From positions 98,775 to 162,774 of the forward strand of contig JAOZIH010000002.1 of the NCBI GenBank assembly GCA_026014545.1: DNA of 64,000 bases. The letters run 5' to 3'. Position numbers and translations under genes: made by a program. Origin of the DNA: Candidatus Bathyarchaeota archaeon. GTDB lineage: Archaea > Thermoproteota > Bathyarchaeia > Bathyarchaeales > Bathycorpusculaceae. Every line of letters starts with the position of its first letter. The first letter of the stretch is position 1. The notes beneath the pieces were generated by a model. It did not search any database. It saw only the letters and a list, made by a program, of their open reading frames with translations, and was not told where the DNA came from. This document shows, piece by piece, positions 8,599 through 17,460 of this stretch.

Positions 8599-9162
8599 AT
8601 GAGCAAGAGAAAACCAATAATCTCAATCCAGAACATTGTTGCGTCGGTTTCTCTAAACCAGAAAATCGACTTGCAGGAGATAGTGGACAAGTTCCCTCAG
8701 ACTGAGTATAATCCAAACGTGTTTCCCGGCTTGGTTTTCCGCCTTAAGGAGCCCAAAACTGCCACGTTGATTTTCGGCACAGGAAAGATGGTGTGCACAG
8801 GCGCCAAGTCCGAGAAGGAATCACGAAGCGCTGTGGAAAAAGTGGTCAACGAGCTGCGCAGCAAAGGCATCCAAATAACCGAGAAACCCGTGGTGAACAT
8901 CCAGAACATCGTCGCCTCCGCCGAGTTAGGCGGCGAAATCGACCTTGAAAGCCTCGTGTTCAAACTCAGCCGAGTCATGTACGAACCAGAGCAGTTCCCC
9001 GGCGCCGTTTACCGAATGGATGAGCCGCCGGTGGTTTTCCTAATCTTCTCGGCTGGAAAGCTGGTTTGCGTAGGCGCCAAGAAGGAAGAGCAAGTTTACG
9101 AAGCCGTGGATAAAATACAGAAAATCCTTGAAGAGAAAAACCTCATCTACTACAGCGACTAA
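8599..9162 (+). CDS. tbp: TATA-box-binding protein, copy 1
   Basis: This is the general transcription factor TBP, 187 residues. It has the two pseudo-symmetric repeats of the family. Repeat 1 contains NPNVFPGLVFRL and TATLIFGTGKMVCTGAKS; repeat 2 contains YEPEQFPGAVYRM and VVFLIFSAGKLVCVGAK. All four intercalating phenylalanines (in the two FPG motifs and the two LIF motifs) are present, so DNA bending should be normal. The C-terminus is short and not strongly acidic. A second TBP lies at 37233 in this window. The stop overlaps the convergent nucleotidyltransferase gene by 4 bases. Confidence 0.97.
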   Translation: MSKRKPIISIQNIVASVSLNQKIDLQEIVDKFPQTEYNPNVFPGLVFRLKEPKTATLIFGTGKMVCTGAKSEKESRSAVEKVVNELRSKGIQITEKPVVNIQNIVASAELGGEIDLESLVFKLSRVMYEPEQFPGAVYRMDEPPVVFLIFSAGKLVCVGAKKEEQVYEAVDKIQKILEEKNLIYYSD

Positions 9163-9869
9163 GCCTCACTCTTCAGCCTTCGCCTCACAGCAGGGTTTTC
9201 ATCCGCAAGTTTCTGCAGTGCCATCTCAAAAGTTTCTTCTGGCGCTAACTCCCGTTTTATGAATACGCCTGTCCTGCCTACTTCGTCCCTTTTCAGCAGA
9301 GCACGAACTCGGTCGCGCACGGTCTCTACCGACACGCCGAGAACCTTTGCCGCGTATTCCTCACGGCCGACTATACTGCTTTCCAAATGCCCCTTTTCCG
9401 TGGGTTCAATAAGCATTAGCCGCTTATCCACGCCTATCACGCGCATACTCGCCTTTAGCTCCCTTAGGGTTACTTCGCCGCCGAACCTGTAGAATTCACG
9501 TTCAACCTTGCGCATACGCGTCAACGGGAAAGAGACGCTTGTCTTCTCATCTATCATGATATGCGCCTTTACAGCGTAGAGCGGCGTGGCCTGCACCAGC
9601 AAACGCGCGTTAATGGGCAGCCCCGCTTTCTCCAAGGCTGCTTCTACCAGAAAGGATGAAGGTGGCTCGGCGACAAAAACGTCGATGTCGCTTCTCTCGT
9701 TTACGTCTCCTCGGGCGATACTGCCATGCATCAGCGTCTGCAGGCGGCATTGCTCCAATGCAGCCATTATGCGCAGGGCTTTTTCACGATATTCCTGGAG
9801 CAGCCGCCAGCGCTTGCTGGTGTAGACGACTTCCCGGTATTCCCATTGTTTTTTCGGCTTAGCAGCCAT
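9159..9869 (-). CDS. Nucleotidyltransferase-domain protein
   Basis: A 236-residue protein of the DNA polymerase beta-like nucleotidyltransferase superfamily. The signature HGSIARGDVNERSDIDVFV (about residues 48-66) supplies the GS motif and the paired Asp metal ligands of an active enzyme. The C-terminal part, with GREEYAAKVLGVSVETVRDR, looks like a helix-turn-helix. It resembles the conserved archaeal family COG1665. The substrate is unknown. The gene overlaps tbp by 4 bases at its 3' end and is divergent from the NcsA-like gene. Confidence 0.8.
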   Translation of the reverse strand: MAAKPKKQWEYREVVYTSKRWRLLQEYREKALRIMAALEQCRLQTLMHGSIARGDVNERSDIDVFVAEPPSSFLVEAALEKAGLPINARLLVQATPLYAVKAHIMIDEKTSVSFPLTRMRKVEREFYRFGGEVTLRELKASMRVIGVDKRLMLIEPTEKGHLESSIVGREEYAAKVLGVSVETVRDRVRALLKRDEVGRTGVFIKRELAPEETFEMALQKLADENPAVRRRLKSEA

Positions 9870-9940
9870 CTTAACCGTCTCTTTACGGAAAATATTGCAA
9901 ATGTGTTTATTTAGTAATTGTTAATCAAGACATTACCAGC

Positions 9941-10909
9941 GTGAAACATTCAATGTGCCAGGATGCTACTGCCGCTGTCTGCACCGTTTGCAAGCGTCGA
10001 GAAGCTTTCTTTTTTAGGCGGTACTCTGGAGAGAGGCTCTGCCGAAAATGCTTCGCCGAATCTATCGAGGCTAAGGTGCGGGCAACCATTGCCAAGTACA
10101 ACATATTCAGCTTTGACGACCGCATAGCGGTGGCGGTTTCCGGCGGCAAAGACAGCCTAAGCCTGCTGCACATTTTGGCGAAGATAGAGCGTCGGCATCC
10201 TAAGGCTTCGCTGGTCGCTGTCACCGTGGATGAGGGCATAAGGGGTTACAGAGGCGAAGCTCTCGCAATTGCGGCGGCAAACTGCAAAACGCTGGGCATC
10301 GAGCATCACGTAGTCGCTTTTAAGGAGCTTTTTGGCTTTACGCTGGACGAGATAGTTGCGAAAGCACGAGAGAAGGGCGCCTGCGAGCTTACGCCTTGTG
10401 CTTACTGTGGCGTCTTACGGCGGAGAGCGCTGAATGTGGCTGCCCGCGAGGTTGGCGCTGACAAGATTGCGACGGCGCACACGCTGGATGATGAGGCGCA
10501 AACGATTCTTTTGAACATTTTCCGCGGCGACATCACGCGGCTGGCCAAGGAGAAACCGGTCACGGACGAGGCGCATCCGCTGTTCGTGCAGAAAGTTCGG
10601 CCGTTCTGTGAGATTCCAGAGAAAGAAAGCGCCTTGTACGCGTATGTTAAGAAGATACGGTTTCAGGATGTTCCGTGTCCCTATGCTTCGGAAGCCCTGC
10701 GGAATGAGATGCGCTTCATGCTTAACCGCATGGAGGAGCGGCATCCTGGAACAAAATTTGCAGTTTTCAAAGCCATAGAACGCTTGAGACCTGCGCTTGA
10801 CGAAATCGCCAGAAAAGCTGACTTCAAAGAGTGTGCTGCTTGCGGTGAACCCGCGGCTGCTGAGCTATGCAAGGTTTGCGAGTTGCTCAGACAGGTAGAG
10901 CGAAGTTAG
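9941..10909 (+). CDS. ncsA: tRNA thiolation PP-loop protein, NcsA/Ncs6 family
   Basis: An ATP-pyrophosphatase-fold enzyme that activates tRNA for 2-thiolation. The order is an N-terminal zinc finger (CTVCKRR and later CRKC), the PP-loop VAVSGGKDSLSLL near residue 68, and the catalytic CAYCGVLRRRALN. The ATAHTLDDEAQTILLNIFRGD motif follows, and a C-terminal zinc finger (CAACGEP with CKVC) closes the chain. This matches the Ncs6/CTU1/TtuA family of about 310 residues, which modifies U34 of tRNA Lys, Glu and Gln or U54 in thermophiles. The cysteines flanking the PP-loop suggest Fe-S chemistry as in TtuA/NcsA. GTG 9941 and ATG 9953 are both possible starts. Confidence 0.92.
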   Translation: MKHSMCQDATAAVCTVCKRREAFFFRRYSGERLCRKCFAESIEAKVRATIAKYNIFSFDDRIAVAVSGGKDSLSLLHILAKIERRHPKASLVAVTVDEGIRGYRGEALAIAAANCKTLGIEHHVVAFKELFGFTLDEIVAKAREKGACELTPCAYCGVLRRRALNVAAREVGADKIATAHTLDDEAQTILLNIFRGDITRLAKEKPVTDEAHPLFVQKVRPFCEIPEKESALYAYVKKIRFQDVPCPYASEALRNEMRFMLNRMEERHPGTKFAVFKAIERLRPALDEIARKADFKECAACGEPAAAELCKVCELLRQVERS

Positions 10910-11154
10910 CTGCGGCTGAAGCCCTTTTTTGCTTTCAAGTTTCGCAGTATTTCGGAGGCTTCGAAAGCGCTTTTGGCGGCGGCAACCCGCTTAGCCTTTC
11001 TCACATCGACGCGTGTGCCGCAGTATGGGCAGGTTTTTGTTTTCTGGTCCTCTGGGGTGAGGAACAAGCCGCCGCATTTGCTGCATACGATGATTAAGGT
11101 TGGTTTGATGTGGTGTGCCTCCGAAAGACTTTTCCACAGTTGGCTAAATAACAT
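10906..11154 (-). CDS. Small zinc-ribbon protein, DUF1922-like
   Basis: An 82-residue protein with one zinc ribbon, CSKCGGLFLTPEDQKTKTCPYCG, followed by a basic helix (VDVRKAKRVAAAKSAFEASE). The layout matches the small archaeal DUF1922 family, whose role is unknown. It overlaps the ncsA 3' end by 4 bases in convergent orientation and is divergent from the next gene. The true start may be internal, close to KPTLIIVCSKC. Confidence 0.65.
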   Translation of the reverse strand: MLFSQLWKSLSEAHHIKPTLIIVCSKCGGLFLTPEDQKTKTCPYCGTRVDVRKAKRVAAAKSAFEASEILRNLKAKKGFSRS

Positions 11155-11176
11155 TTAGGGTTTAGGGTGAGAGTGG

Positions 11177-11542
11177 ATGAGCGTCGATGAGGGTCAGGCG
11201 AAAGCGCAGAGTCGGTTGGTTGATCTTGCGTTGCGTTACTTTAAGAAGGAAGGCTACAAGATTACTCAGGAAAACGCTGTAATCGAGGGTTACAGCGGTA
11301 TACCCCGCAAGTTCGACCTTATTGTTCAGAAGGGCAAGGTTGAGCAGGGCGTTTGGATACGCGACTGGAACCGGACGATAGGTGTTAATCTCGTCATTAG
11401 CTTGGACACTGCATCGGAAGATGTGGGCTTGTCAAATCCCATATTGATTGGCGAGAAATTCAGCGACCACGCCAAGTCCTATTCGAACAGACGCAAGATT
11501 ACACTTTTGACGCGGCAGAAAATAGCCATGAGCCTCAGATAA
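11177..11542 (+). CDS. Restriction-endonuclease-fold-like protein, possibly inactive
   Basis: A 121-residue protein with an N-terminal helix typical of Mrr-like folds (RLVDLALRYFKKEGYKI), then GIPRKFDLIVQ, where the Asp sits at the expected PD-(D/E)XK position. The following strand reads VWIRDWNRTIGVNL, which lacks the usual Glu-x-Lys, so cleavage activity is doubtful. It could be a structural or regulatory relative found across archaea. No partner methylase is nearby. A convergent kinase gene ends two bases after it. Confidence 0.5.
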   Translation: MSVDEGQAKAQSRLVDLALRYFKKEGYKITQENAVIEGYSGIPRKFDLIVQKGKVEQGVWIRDWNRTIGVNLVISLDTASEDVGLSNPILIGEKFSDHAKSYSNRRKITLLTRQKIAMSLR

Positions 11543-11544
11543 AA

Positions 11545-12132
11545 CTAAATTTTCAAGTACTCGTCTACCAAGTTCTCTTTCTCCAGCATGCCCAGCCAGT
11601 CCACAAGGCCTATAAAACACTTCTCGCGACCGCCCAAAACGGCGAGTATCTCGCTTGTGGCTTCCTCTGCCGTTTTGCCTGTTACGTCTAATTCGCAAAC
11701 TTTTTCTTGCCCCTGCGCTTGTAGGGCTTCAACAAGGCAGACGTCGAGGATTTCTGCGGCAAGGTTCTCCCAGAGCTTGTCGCCTGCGAAGCCGCGTTGC
11801 TCCATAAGCCGCTTGAGCTCTATGGGGTTTCGGCGTAGCACAAATATGCGTGTAACATAGCGTTTTGGAACAACTGCGTGCGCATAGTGCCCATCAATGA
11901 TGATGGCAGTTTCCTTCGCTGCTTTTATTGTTTCGACGATTTTTATGCGCGTTTTTTCCTCATCGATTACGCGGGTTCTACGCTTTTCGTCCTCGCCTGC
12001 GATTAAATGATGCTTCTCGGCATACTCGGTAAGGTTGATGTAAAGCGCGTCAAGCTTCTCGGCAAGCCGCTGTGCTATGGTGGTTTTTCCAACGCAAGGT
12101 GTGCCAGTGATAAGAATGACGCTTTTCTTCAT
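11545..12132 (-). CDS. AK6/Fap7-type adenylate kinase, ribosome biogenesis
   Basis: A small P-loop kinase of about 195 residues. The Walker A motif is ITGTPCVGKTT at the very N-terminus, followed by INLTEYAEKHHLI and DEEKTRIKIVE. The DGHYAHAVVPKRYVTRIFVLRRNP segment is characteristic of the AK6/hCINAP/Fap7 family, which joins adenylate kinase chemistry with small-subunit ribosome maturation through uS11. I choose ATG 12132; ATG 12147 would add five residues. The C-terminal extension (FIGLVDWLGMLEKENLVDEYL) is a little longer than usual. Confidence 0.85.
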   Translation of the reverse strand: MKKSVILITGTPCVGKTTIAQRLAEKLDALYINLTEYAEKHHLIAGEDEKRRTRVIDEEKTRIKIVETIKAAKETAIIIDGHYAHAVVPKRYVTRIFVLRRNPIELKRLMEQRGFAGDKLWENLAAEILDVCLVEALQAQGQEKVCELDVTGKTAEEATSEILAVLGGREKCFIGLVDWLGMLEKENLVDEYLKI

Positions 12133-12243
12133 AACTGTTAATATCATTGAATGAGATTCTTATCTGTTCCGCAAGACCTCAGAGCGCCTTTACTACGTAC
12201 TTAATATATGACTTTGGTGCTCTTTTCAGAACTGTGAACAAAA

Positions 12244-13131
12244 ATGAGCAGATTAGCATTTTATTTTGTTGACGTGTTTGCTGAACAGAAGTACTCGGGG
12301 AATCAGCTTGCCGTTGTTGATGGCGGCGCCGGCTTGTCCACTGCACAGATGCAGGATATAGCCAACGAAATGCATTTTTCCGAAACAACTTTCATCATTT
12401 CACATCGGCAACATCGGGGTGGATTTGATGTTCGCATATTTACGCCTGTAACGGAAGTACCTTTCGCGGGACATCCGACGTTGGGTACAGCGTACGTGAT
12501 AAAGCATTTCATAATGAAGAGGAGATCCGTTCGCGATGTCTTGTTGAACTTGAAGGTGGGTCAGATACCAGTTAGCTTCGATAAAATTGGAGAATCGCAA
12601 GAGATAGCCTGGATGAAGCAGATGCCGCCGACTTTCGGCAAAACATTCAGCGTTTCGCAGTTTATACAAATTCTAAAGCTTGAGGCAGAGGATTTTGATA
12701 ACCGCTATCCCATTCAGGAGGTATCCACAGGATTGCCCTTCATCATTGTTCCCTTAAAGACGCTAGCTACTGTTAGACGCGCAAAAATCCACAGGGAAAG
12801 CCTGCTGGAGTTGGCGAAGGAAGCGAAAGCAGGGATTCTAGTTTTCTGCCCTGAAACATACAACAAGAGCAACGATTTGAATGTACGCGTGTTCGTTGAT
12901 TTGTTCGGTATTCCAGAAGATCCGGCTACAGGTTCAGGCAACGGTTGCCTAGCAGGCTACTTATCGCGTTACCGCTATTTTGGCACGGATCACGTGAACA
13001 TCAGAGTTGAACAGGGCTATAAGATAAACAGGCGCTCGCTGCTGTTGCTAAAGGCGGAAAACAAAGCTGGAGAAATACGTGTTTATGTTGGCGGCAAAGT
13101 AGTGCTGGTTGCTAGTGGCAAACTCATGTAG
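12244..13131 (+). CDS. PhzF-family isomerase/epimerase
   Basis: A 295-residue PhzF-like protein with two diaminopimelate-epimerase-type halves. The N-terminus FYFVDVFAEQKYSGNQLAVV is the family signature. The catalytic Glu lies in MHFSETTFI, followed by DVRIFTPVTEVPFAGHPTLGTAY. The second half has EDPATGSGNGCLAGYL. The family includes phenazine biosynthesis PhzF and many archaeal members of unknown substrate; no phenazine genes are near. The gene sits directly upstream of RNase P RNA. Confidence 0.88.
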   Translation: MSRLAFYFVDVFAEQKYSGNQLAVVDGGAGLSTAQMQDIANEMHFSETTFIISHRQHRGGFDVRIFTPVTEVPFAGHPTLGTAYVIKHFIMKRRSVRDVLLNLKVGQIPVSFDKIGESQEIAWMKQMPPTFGKTFSVSQFIQILKLEAEDFDNRYPIQEVSTGLPFIIVPLKTLATVRRAKIHRESLLELAKEAKAGILVFCPETYNKSNDLNVRVFVDLFGIPEDPATGSGNGCLAGYLSRYRYFGTDHVNIRVEQGYKINRRSLLLLKAENKAGEIRVYVGGKVVLVASGKLM

Positions 13132-13164
13132 AAATTCTTATTGCCCACGGGTACCCATTGCATT

Positions 13165-13488
13165 ATTGGGCTGGCGAGTTGGCGTGTGGCTTTCGTTCCC
13201 TCTTTTGGGAATGAGGAAACTCCGCCCACACGTAGAATTGCACCCCGTTTATTCGGGGAAGGCGAGAGCCTTGGCTACAGAGCAGAAACGAAACGTCCAC
13301 TTGGCAAGTGAAAATGAGGCATGCTAAGTTGCCGACCTATGCCCTGTGGAAGCGGTGAAACGGCTGTCCTGCAAGTGGAAAGGGCAAACAAGCGCCGATG
13401 AGGCTTCTACCCAAAGGGCGCGGGTAGCCCGATTAGCCGAATGCCACAGTCAACAGAAGGCGGGTTACAGCCAACACACCAGCCCAAT
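13165..13488 (+). ncRNA. rnpB: RNase P RNA
   Basis: About 324 bases with the features of archaeal type A RNase P RNA. A perfect 10-bp P1 helix joins ATTGGGCTGG at 13165-13174 to CCAGCCCAAT at 13479-13488. The conserved GAGGAAACTCCGCCC follows the first stems, and ACAGAGCAGAAAC lies in the middle. The 3' conserved core reads CAGAAGGCGGGTTACAG close to the end. The inner strand TTGGCGTGTGG can pair with CCAACACACCA. It processes the 5' ends of tRNA precursors together with Pop5, Rpp30, Rpp21 and Rpp29. Overlapping open frames here are not genes. Confidence 0.95.
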
Positions 13489-13776
13489 ACAACTGTGCAC
13501 AACCCATTTTCTAAACATATTAATCAAAATGGAAGACCTCTTTAATTTACCATAAAACTACTAAACTTTAATGAATAGGAATGGACTTTCAAAACAGTCA
13601 TCAAAATTGAGCAATGTGCCCAATTCATAGAGAACGTACTCGAATATATAATGGAAAGGGTAAAGCTATTCTGAAAATGAGTATTCACTCTCTTTTTATA
13701 ATTCTGCCTTTTGGCGGCAAATATTTTGTTAACTAAAATCTTAAGTAGAACTTTTTTAAATATAAAAACGACCGTT

Positions 13777-14178
13777 ATGAGCAAGATCAAGTTGATTATC
13801 AAGGGCAATAGATGCAACTTGGTTATTTTAGGCACCAGCCTAGATGAAGTAGTCCGAGAGTACGAAAGCAATCGAAAGAGAATAGATGAATTAGTTGGCT
13901 ACTCTTCAGGAGAATTTGAAGCCAGTGAACACAAAGAAAGACTGAAAAAGCCTTCTGGAAGCACAATGCAAGACCGAATAATCTCATTAATAAATGAAGG
14001 TTATTTCCAAACACCAAGAATGGCAAAAGAAGTTAAAGAGGCATTGAAAGAAAGAGGGTTCACATATTCTTTTGAGCATGTTAGTATTGGTTTAGTTCGG
14101 CTGGTACGAAGAAGAGAATTAAGAAGACTTGCTCAAGAGAAAGATGGAAAGACCGTCTATGTTTACACAAATCCATAG
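13777..14178 (+). CDS. Unrecognised protein with C-terminal winged-helix region
   Basis: A 133-residue protein starting at ATG 13777; an open frame extends upstream to 13711, but the AT-rich promoter-like TTTAAATATAAA at 13754-13765 argues for the later start. The C-terminal half, from TMQDRIISLINEGYFQTPR to KTVYVY, looks like a winged helix with a basic recognition helix (RLVRRRELRRLAQE). The N-terminal half (KLIIKGNRCNLVIL) could be a small beta domain. It is AT-rich, uses AGA and AAA codons heavily, and precedes an equally AT-rich gene by 15 bases. The two are probably one operon and may have been acquired. Function not recognised. Confidence 0.6.
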   Translation: MSKIKLIIKGNRCNLVILGTSLDEVVREYESNRKRIDELVGYSSGEFEASEHKERLKKPSGSTMQDRIISLINEGYFQTPRMAKEVKEALKERGFTYSFEHVSIGLVRLVRRRELRRLAQEKDGKTVYVYTNP

Positions 14179-14193
14179 ACTTGGAGCGTAGTT

Positions 14194-14961
14194 ATGAGTG
14201 AAGAGCTTTCTTCAATTGATAAAAATCTTTTAGCACTCGAACAAGTCACGGCAAGCATCAAAAGACGGAGAACTCCACAAAGAATAGATAATTACTATCG
14301 TCTAATTTTGCAAGTAAAAGAAGACTTGATTAGGCTAAGGAGAAAATTGAGACGATTCACAGCCTTAACTCCTGAAGATGAGACTGACAAGATTGAAGCA
14401 AACGACCTGATCGAAGATATGTTAAGTTGTATCAAGGAAAGAGAATGGGAAATTGACGAAAGCCCGACAGATATTCTTGTTGAAGATGTGAAGAATCTTC
14501 GAATAATTTTTGCAGAACTCAGCGGAAGTCTTCCCGTGGCGCAAATAATGTTTTCAGTAAACTGCGTGAATATTCCTCAGGAAATAGAAGAGGAGTTAAA
14601 GCTTGATTTGCAAGAGATACGCACCTGTTTTTATAGTGATGCTTTTCGATCAGCAATTGCTATGTGCGGCAGAATACTGGAACTATTACTGAGCAGAAAA
14701 TATTTTGAGACAAGAAACATTGACCCTCTTGAGGAAAAATGGCCCATTGGTACACTAATCAAGAAATGTTTTGAGGACAACGTTATTAATGATCAAAGTA
14801 TCGCTCACATGAGTAATTTGATAAACAGTTCAAGAATTGCCTCTGTGCATAATAGACATAGAGTTTTCAAACCGTCAAGAGAGGAAACTAAAACTATAAT
14901 CGAATTTACCATTGGCTTACTTCGACGCTTGTATCCTCCATCTGTACCACTTAATGCTTAA
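14194..14961 (+). CDS. DUF4145-like helical protein
   Basis: A 255-residue mostly helical protein. Residues 1-110 are charged and coiled-coil-like. The C-terminal part has FRSAIAMCGRILELLL, GTLIKKCFEDNVIN and IASVHNRHRVFKPSREETKTII, an arrangement resembling DUF4145/HEPN-related helical domains that accompany some restriction and defence proteins. The resemblance is by eye and modest. It forms an AT-rich pair with the upstream winged-helix gene. No nuclease, methylase or transposase is next to it. Confidence 0.6.
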   Translation: MSEELSSIDKNLLALEQVTASIKRRRTPQRIDNYYRLILQVKEDLIRLRRKLRRFTALTPEDETDKIEANDLIEDMLSCIKEREWEIDESPTDILVEDVKNLRIIFAELSGSLPVAQIMFSVNCVNIPQEIEEELKLDLQEIRTCFYSDAFRSAIAMCGRILELLLSRKYFETRNIDPLEEKWPIGTLIKKCFEDNVINDQSIAHMSNLINSSRIASVHNRHRVFKPSREETKTIIEFTIGLLRRLYPPSVPLNA

Positions 14962-15199
14962 ATTAATGTTTTGGTGTTGCTTTCTCTGCCTCGCGCCAAA
15001 CGAACCGCACAAGGCAAAGAATTGATAAAGAATAGCTGCATAGGAAGAGCACCATAACAGAAAACTAGAAAATTCTCAGGCTTTCATGACACCAGTTGCT
15101 TTTATTTAGCGATGCTTATGAATTGGCTTTCGTAAAGTTTAATTATGCTCAGCGTGTATGGTGCTTCGTTCCGAAGCTGAATCTGATGGAGGTTAATCT

Positions 15200-15613
15200 T
15201 TGAACGTGCCTAAGAAATCAAGAACTAAGCTAATTATTGTAATAGCCGTCGCGATTATTGTGGTTTTGCTTGTTGCTTATTCAGCGCTTACCTGCACGAG
15301 GGTTTTGGTTGATTTTTCAGTCTCATTCACCATAGGCGCGGACTCGAGGCATGTGGAGTTTGAAGTTCCATTTCTCCATAAATACGTGAAGGTTGAAGTT
15401 TCTGTTCACAGCGGCGGCTCGCTTTGGACGGCTAAAATCCTAAACGGCGACGATGTATTATGGAGCCACGCGACATCGCAGCGTGAACAGACAACCTACA
15501 GCAGCGAATGGATAAGGCTGCCAAGCGGCCAATACAATTTCACTTTTGCAACCGCCGGCTTGGGCTCTCTAGAAGCAGAAATTAAGCTAACGTCGAAAGG
15601 CGGATTCTGGTAA
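15200..15613 (+). CDS. Membrane-anchored extracellular protein
   Basis: A 137-residue protein with an N-terminal signal anchor (KLIIVIAVAIIVVLLVAYSAL, residues about 10-30) and an outside beta-rich domain ending in EIKLTSKGGFW. The TTG start is supported by GGAGGT eight bases upstream. The outer domain, with tryptophans and short strands, has no recognised family. Its anchor-plus-small-beta-domain plan resembles the decayed gene at 4554-5014. Confidence 0.65.
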   Translation: MNVPKKSRTKLIIVIAVAIIVVLLVAYSALTCTRVLVDFSVSFTIGADSRHVEFEVPFLHKYVKVEVSVHSGGSLWTAKILNGDDVLWSHATSQREQTTYSSEWIRLPSGQYNFTFATAGLGSLEAEIKLTSKGGFW

Positions 15614-15764
15614 AATGAGGCAAAGCCGCGCGGCACTCAAAAATGGCGAAAACCTAAAAATTAACTCAAAATAGTCTTTTTATGATACAAGCGAATAGGC
15701 GGCATTGAAAGTTATCTAAAAAATTTATAACTCGTGAATTTTAAACTTAAAGTAATTGATCGCC

Positions 15765-16865
15765 ATGAGCAAAACCACGTTGTTGATGCCGCTTTCTGCT
15801 GCTTTACTTCTTGCTTTAGCTTCTGCCTCAGTTCAAGGCTTTGAAGTAACTGACACCATAATTTTAGAGCGCTTCGGCGGCTATTATGGCCTAGCCTACA
15901 ACCCCAACAGAGGCGAAATCTTCCTGACAAACGGCGACTTCCACCTTGTCTACGTAATCTCTGACAGCACCCACTCCGTAGTTGCCACCATACCCGTAGG
16001 TCACATACCATCGGCGATAGTCCATAACCCCGAAAAAGGGGAACTGCTAGTAACCAATTTTGGCTCCGACTCGGTGTCAGTCATCTCCGCCAGCGATTAC
16101 ACAGTGACTGCGACAATACCCGTGGGGCACAGGCCCATGGGCGTAGCCGTTGCGCCGGATAAAAGGAAAATTTTCGTAGCTAACTATGGCTCAGACACAG
16201 TATCCATCATATCAGACGACGACCACTCGTTAATTGCAGCGATACCCGTGGGGAAAATGCCCTGCACCTTAGCCTACGACTATGCCAAGGGCGCGGTGTT
16301 CGTGGGCCATGCTGGCTGCAACCAAGTCTTAGCAATATCAGCCGACACGCACAGCATTATCGCAAACATAACCGTGGACGGATTGCCCATAAGCCTAGCG
16401 CACTGTGCTGATAAAGGCGAAATTTATGTAGCCAACCACAACTTCAGTTTAGTGTCAGTAATATCAACAAGCAACTACGCTGTAAAGGCAACCATACCTG
16501 TTGGGCAACAGCCAAGCGCCTTAGCCTATGACGGCGAAAGTGGGCAAATTTTCGTGGCAAACTCACGGTCAAAGTCGGTATCAGTCATATCTACAGAAAA
16601 CAGCTCTGTCATCGCAACCATACCTTTAGAGGGCGAACCACAAGGCATATGCTATGACTCTGGCAAAAAAGAGCTCTACGTGGCTTTTTCTGAGAGCAAC
16701 AGGGTAGCAGTGGTATCCACCTTCTCGCCCAATTCCACCAGCCCAGCACAAAACAATTCTATCGTGTATCACACGCTCATCGCCGTTTCCGTTTCCCTTG
16801 CGCTATTGGCCCTTACAGCGTTACTCTACAAAAGACTCAGATTAAAGCGCGCATACAATCAATAA
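15765..16865 (+). CDS. YVTN-type beta-propeller surface protein
   Basis: A secreted protein of about 366 residues with a signal peptide (LLMPLSAALLLALASASVQG). Seven repeats of about 42 residues follow, each carrying a version of IFVANYGSDTVSIIS and TVTATIPVGHRP. These repeats are typical of YVTN/NHL-like seven-bladed propellers. A C-terminal membrane anchor (LIAVSVSLALLALTALLY) and basic tail (KRLRLKRAYNQ) hold it at the cell surface. ATG 15765 is preferred over TTG 15756. Such proteins are abundant in archaeal envelopes; the ligand is unknown. Confidence 0.88.
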   Translation: MSKTTLLMPLSAALLLALASASVQGFEVTDTIILERFGGYYGLAYNPNRGEIFLTNGDFHLVYVISDSTHSVVATIPVGHIPSAIVHNPEKGELLVTNFGSDSVSVISASDYTVTATIPVGHRPMGVAVAPDKRKIFVANYGSDTVSIISDDDHSLIAAIPVGKMPCTLAYDYAKGAVFVGHAGCNQVLAISADTHSIIANITVDGLPISLAHCADKGEIYVANHNFSLVSVISTSNYAVKATIPVGQQPSALAYDGESGQIFVANSRSKSVSVISTENSSVIATIPLEGEPQGICYDSGKKELYVAFSESNRVAVVSTFSPNSTSPAQNNSIVYHTLIAVSVSLALLALTALLYKRLRLKRAYNQ

Positions 16866-16950
16866 ACAAGTTTGTTAACCAATCAGAGCATCAATTCAGC
16901 AACAGCAAAAATAGAAAAAAGGAATGGGTTAGCACATGTAATTTGCGTTA

Positions 16951-17460
16951 TCAGCTCGGCGGCGGAGGTGGCGGTGGCGGCGGAGGCTGCGTAGCAGCAG
17001 CGAATACCTGCTTCACCTGGATCACCGTAGTTCCCGCCATGCGGTCGGTATATTTCTGGCGCCTGTCAGGTCCAGGCGTAGCAATGCCGATTATCCAGTC
17101 CAATAAGAGGAAAAGCCAATAGATTTTGCTTACGTTGCGAAGGAATGCCTGTCCGAATTGTACTTTGCCGCCATTTGTCATCTGCACTTTTAAGCCCAAT
17201 ATTCTCTTGCCGATGGTAGCGCCCCATGCCACATCCAGTATGACAAAGTAGAATAGTTGTATTATGCCAAAGATGAATGGAAGTATAAGCCAAGAGCCGT
17301 ATCCTATCACCCACCATGCGCCGCTCCAGAATATTGACCAAAACACGAAGTTCCATATGATATATACTGGAATGCCGATGATTATGCTGTCAATGACTAA
17401 CGCGAGAAAGCGGTAAAGCCAATGATTAAAGTCAATCCCTGAACTACTTTCTGCAGTCAT
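16951..17460 (-). CDS. RDD-family membrane protein with C-terminal polyproline
   Basis: A 169-residue membrane protein. The RDD signature opens the domain (WLYRFLALVIDSIIIGIPVY) and GATIGKRILGLKVQ closes it, with several hydrophobic helices between them. The last Asp of the family appears in RQKYTDRMAGTTVI. The C-terminus is a run of ten prolines ending in Ser, encoded by repeated CCG/CCA/CCT codons. RDD proteins have been linked to ion transport in some bacteria; no function can be assigned here. Confidence 0.8.
   Translation of the reverse strand: MTAESSSGIDFNHWLYRFLALVIDSIIIGIPVYIIWNFVFWSIFWSGAWWVIGYGSWLILPFIFGIIQLFYFVILDVAWGATIGKRILGLKVQMTNGGKVQFGQAFLRNVSKIYWLFLLLDWIIGIATPGPDRRQKYTDRMAGTTVIQVKQVFAAATQPPPPPPPPPPS

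Noticed and set aside
13109..13555. Two short ORFs between PhzF and the AT-rich cassette
   Set aside because: They lie within RNase P RNA, whose P1 helix and conserved core are clear.
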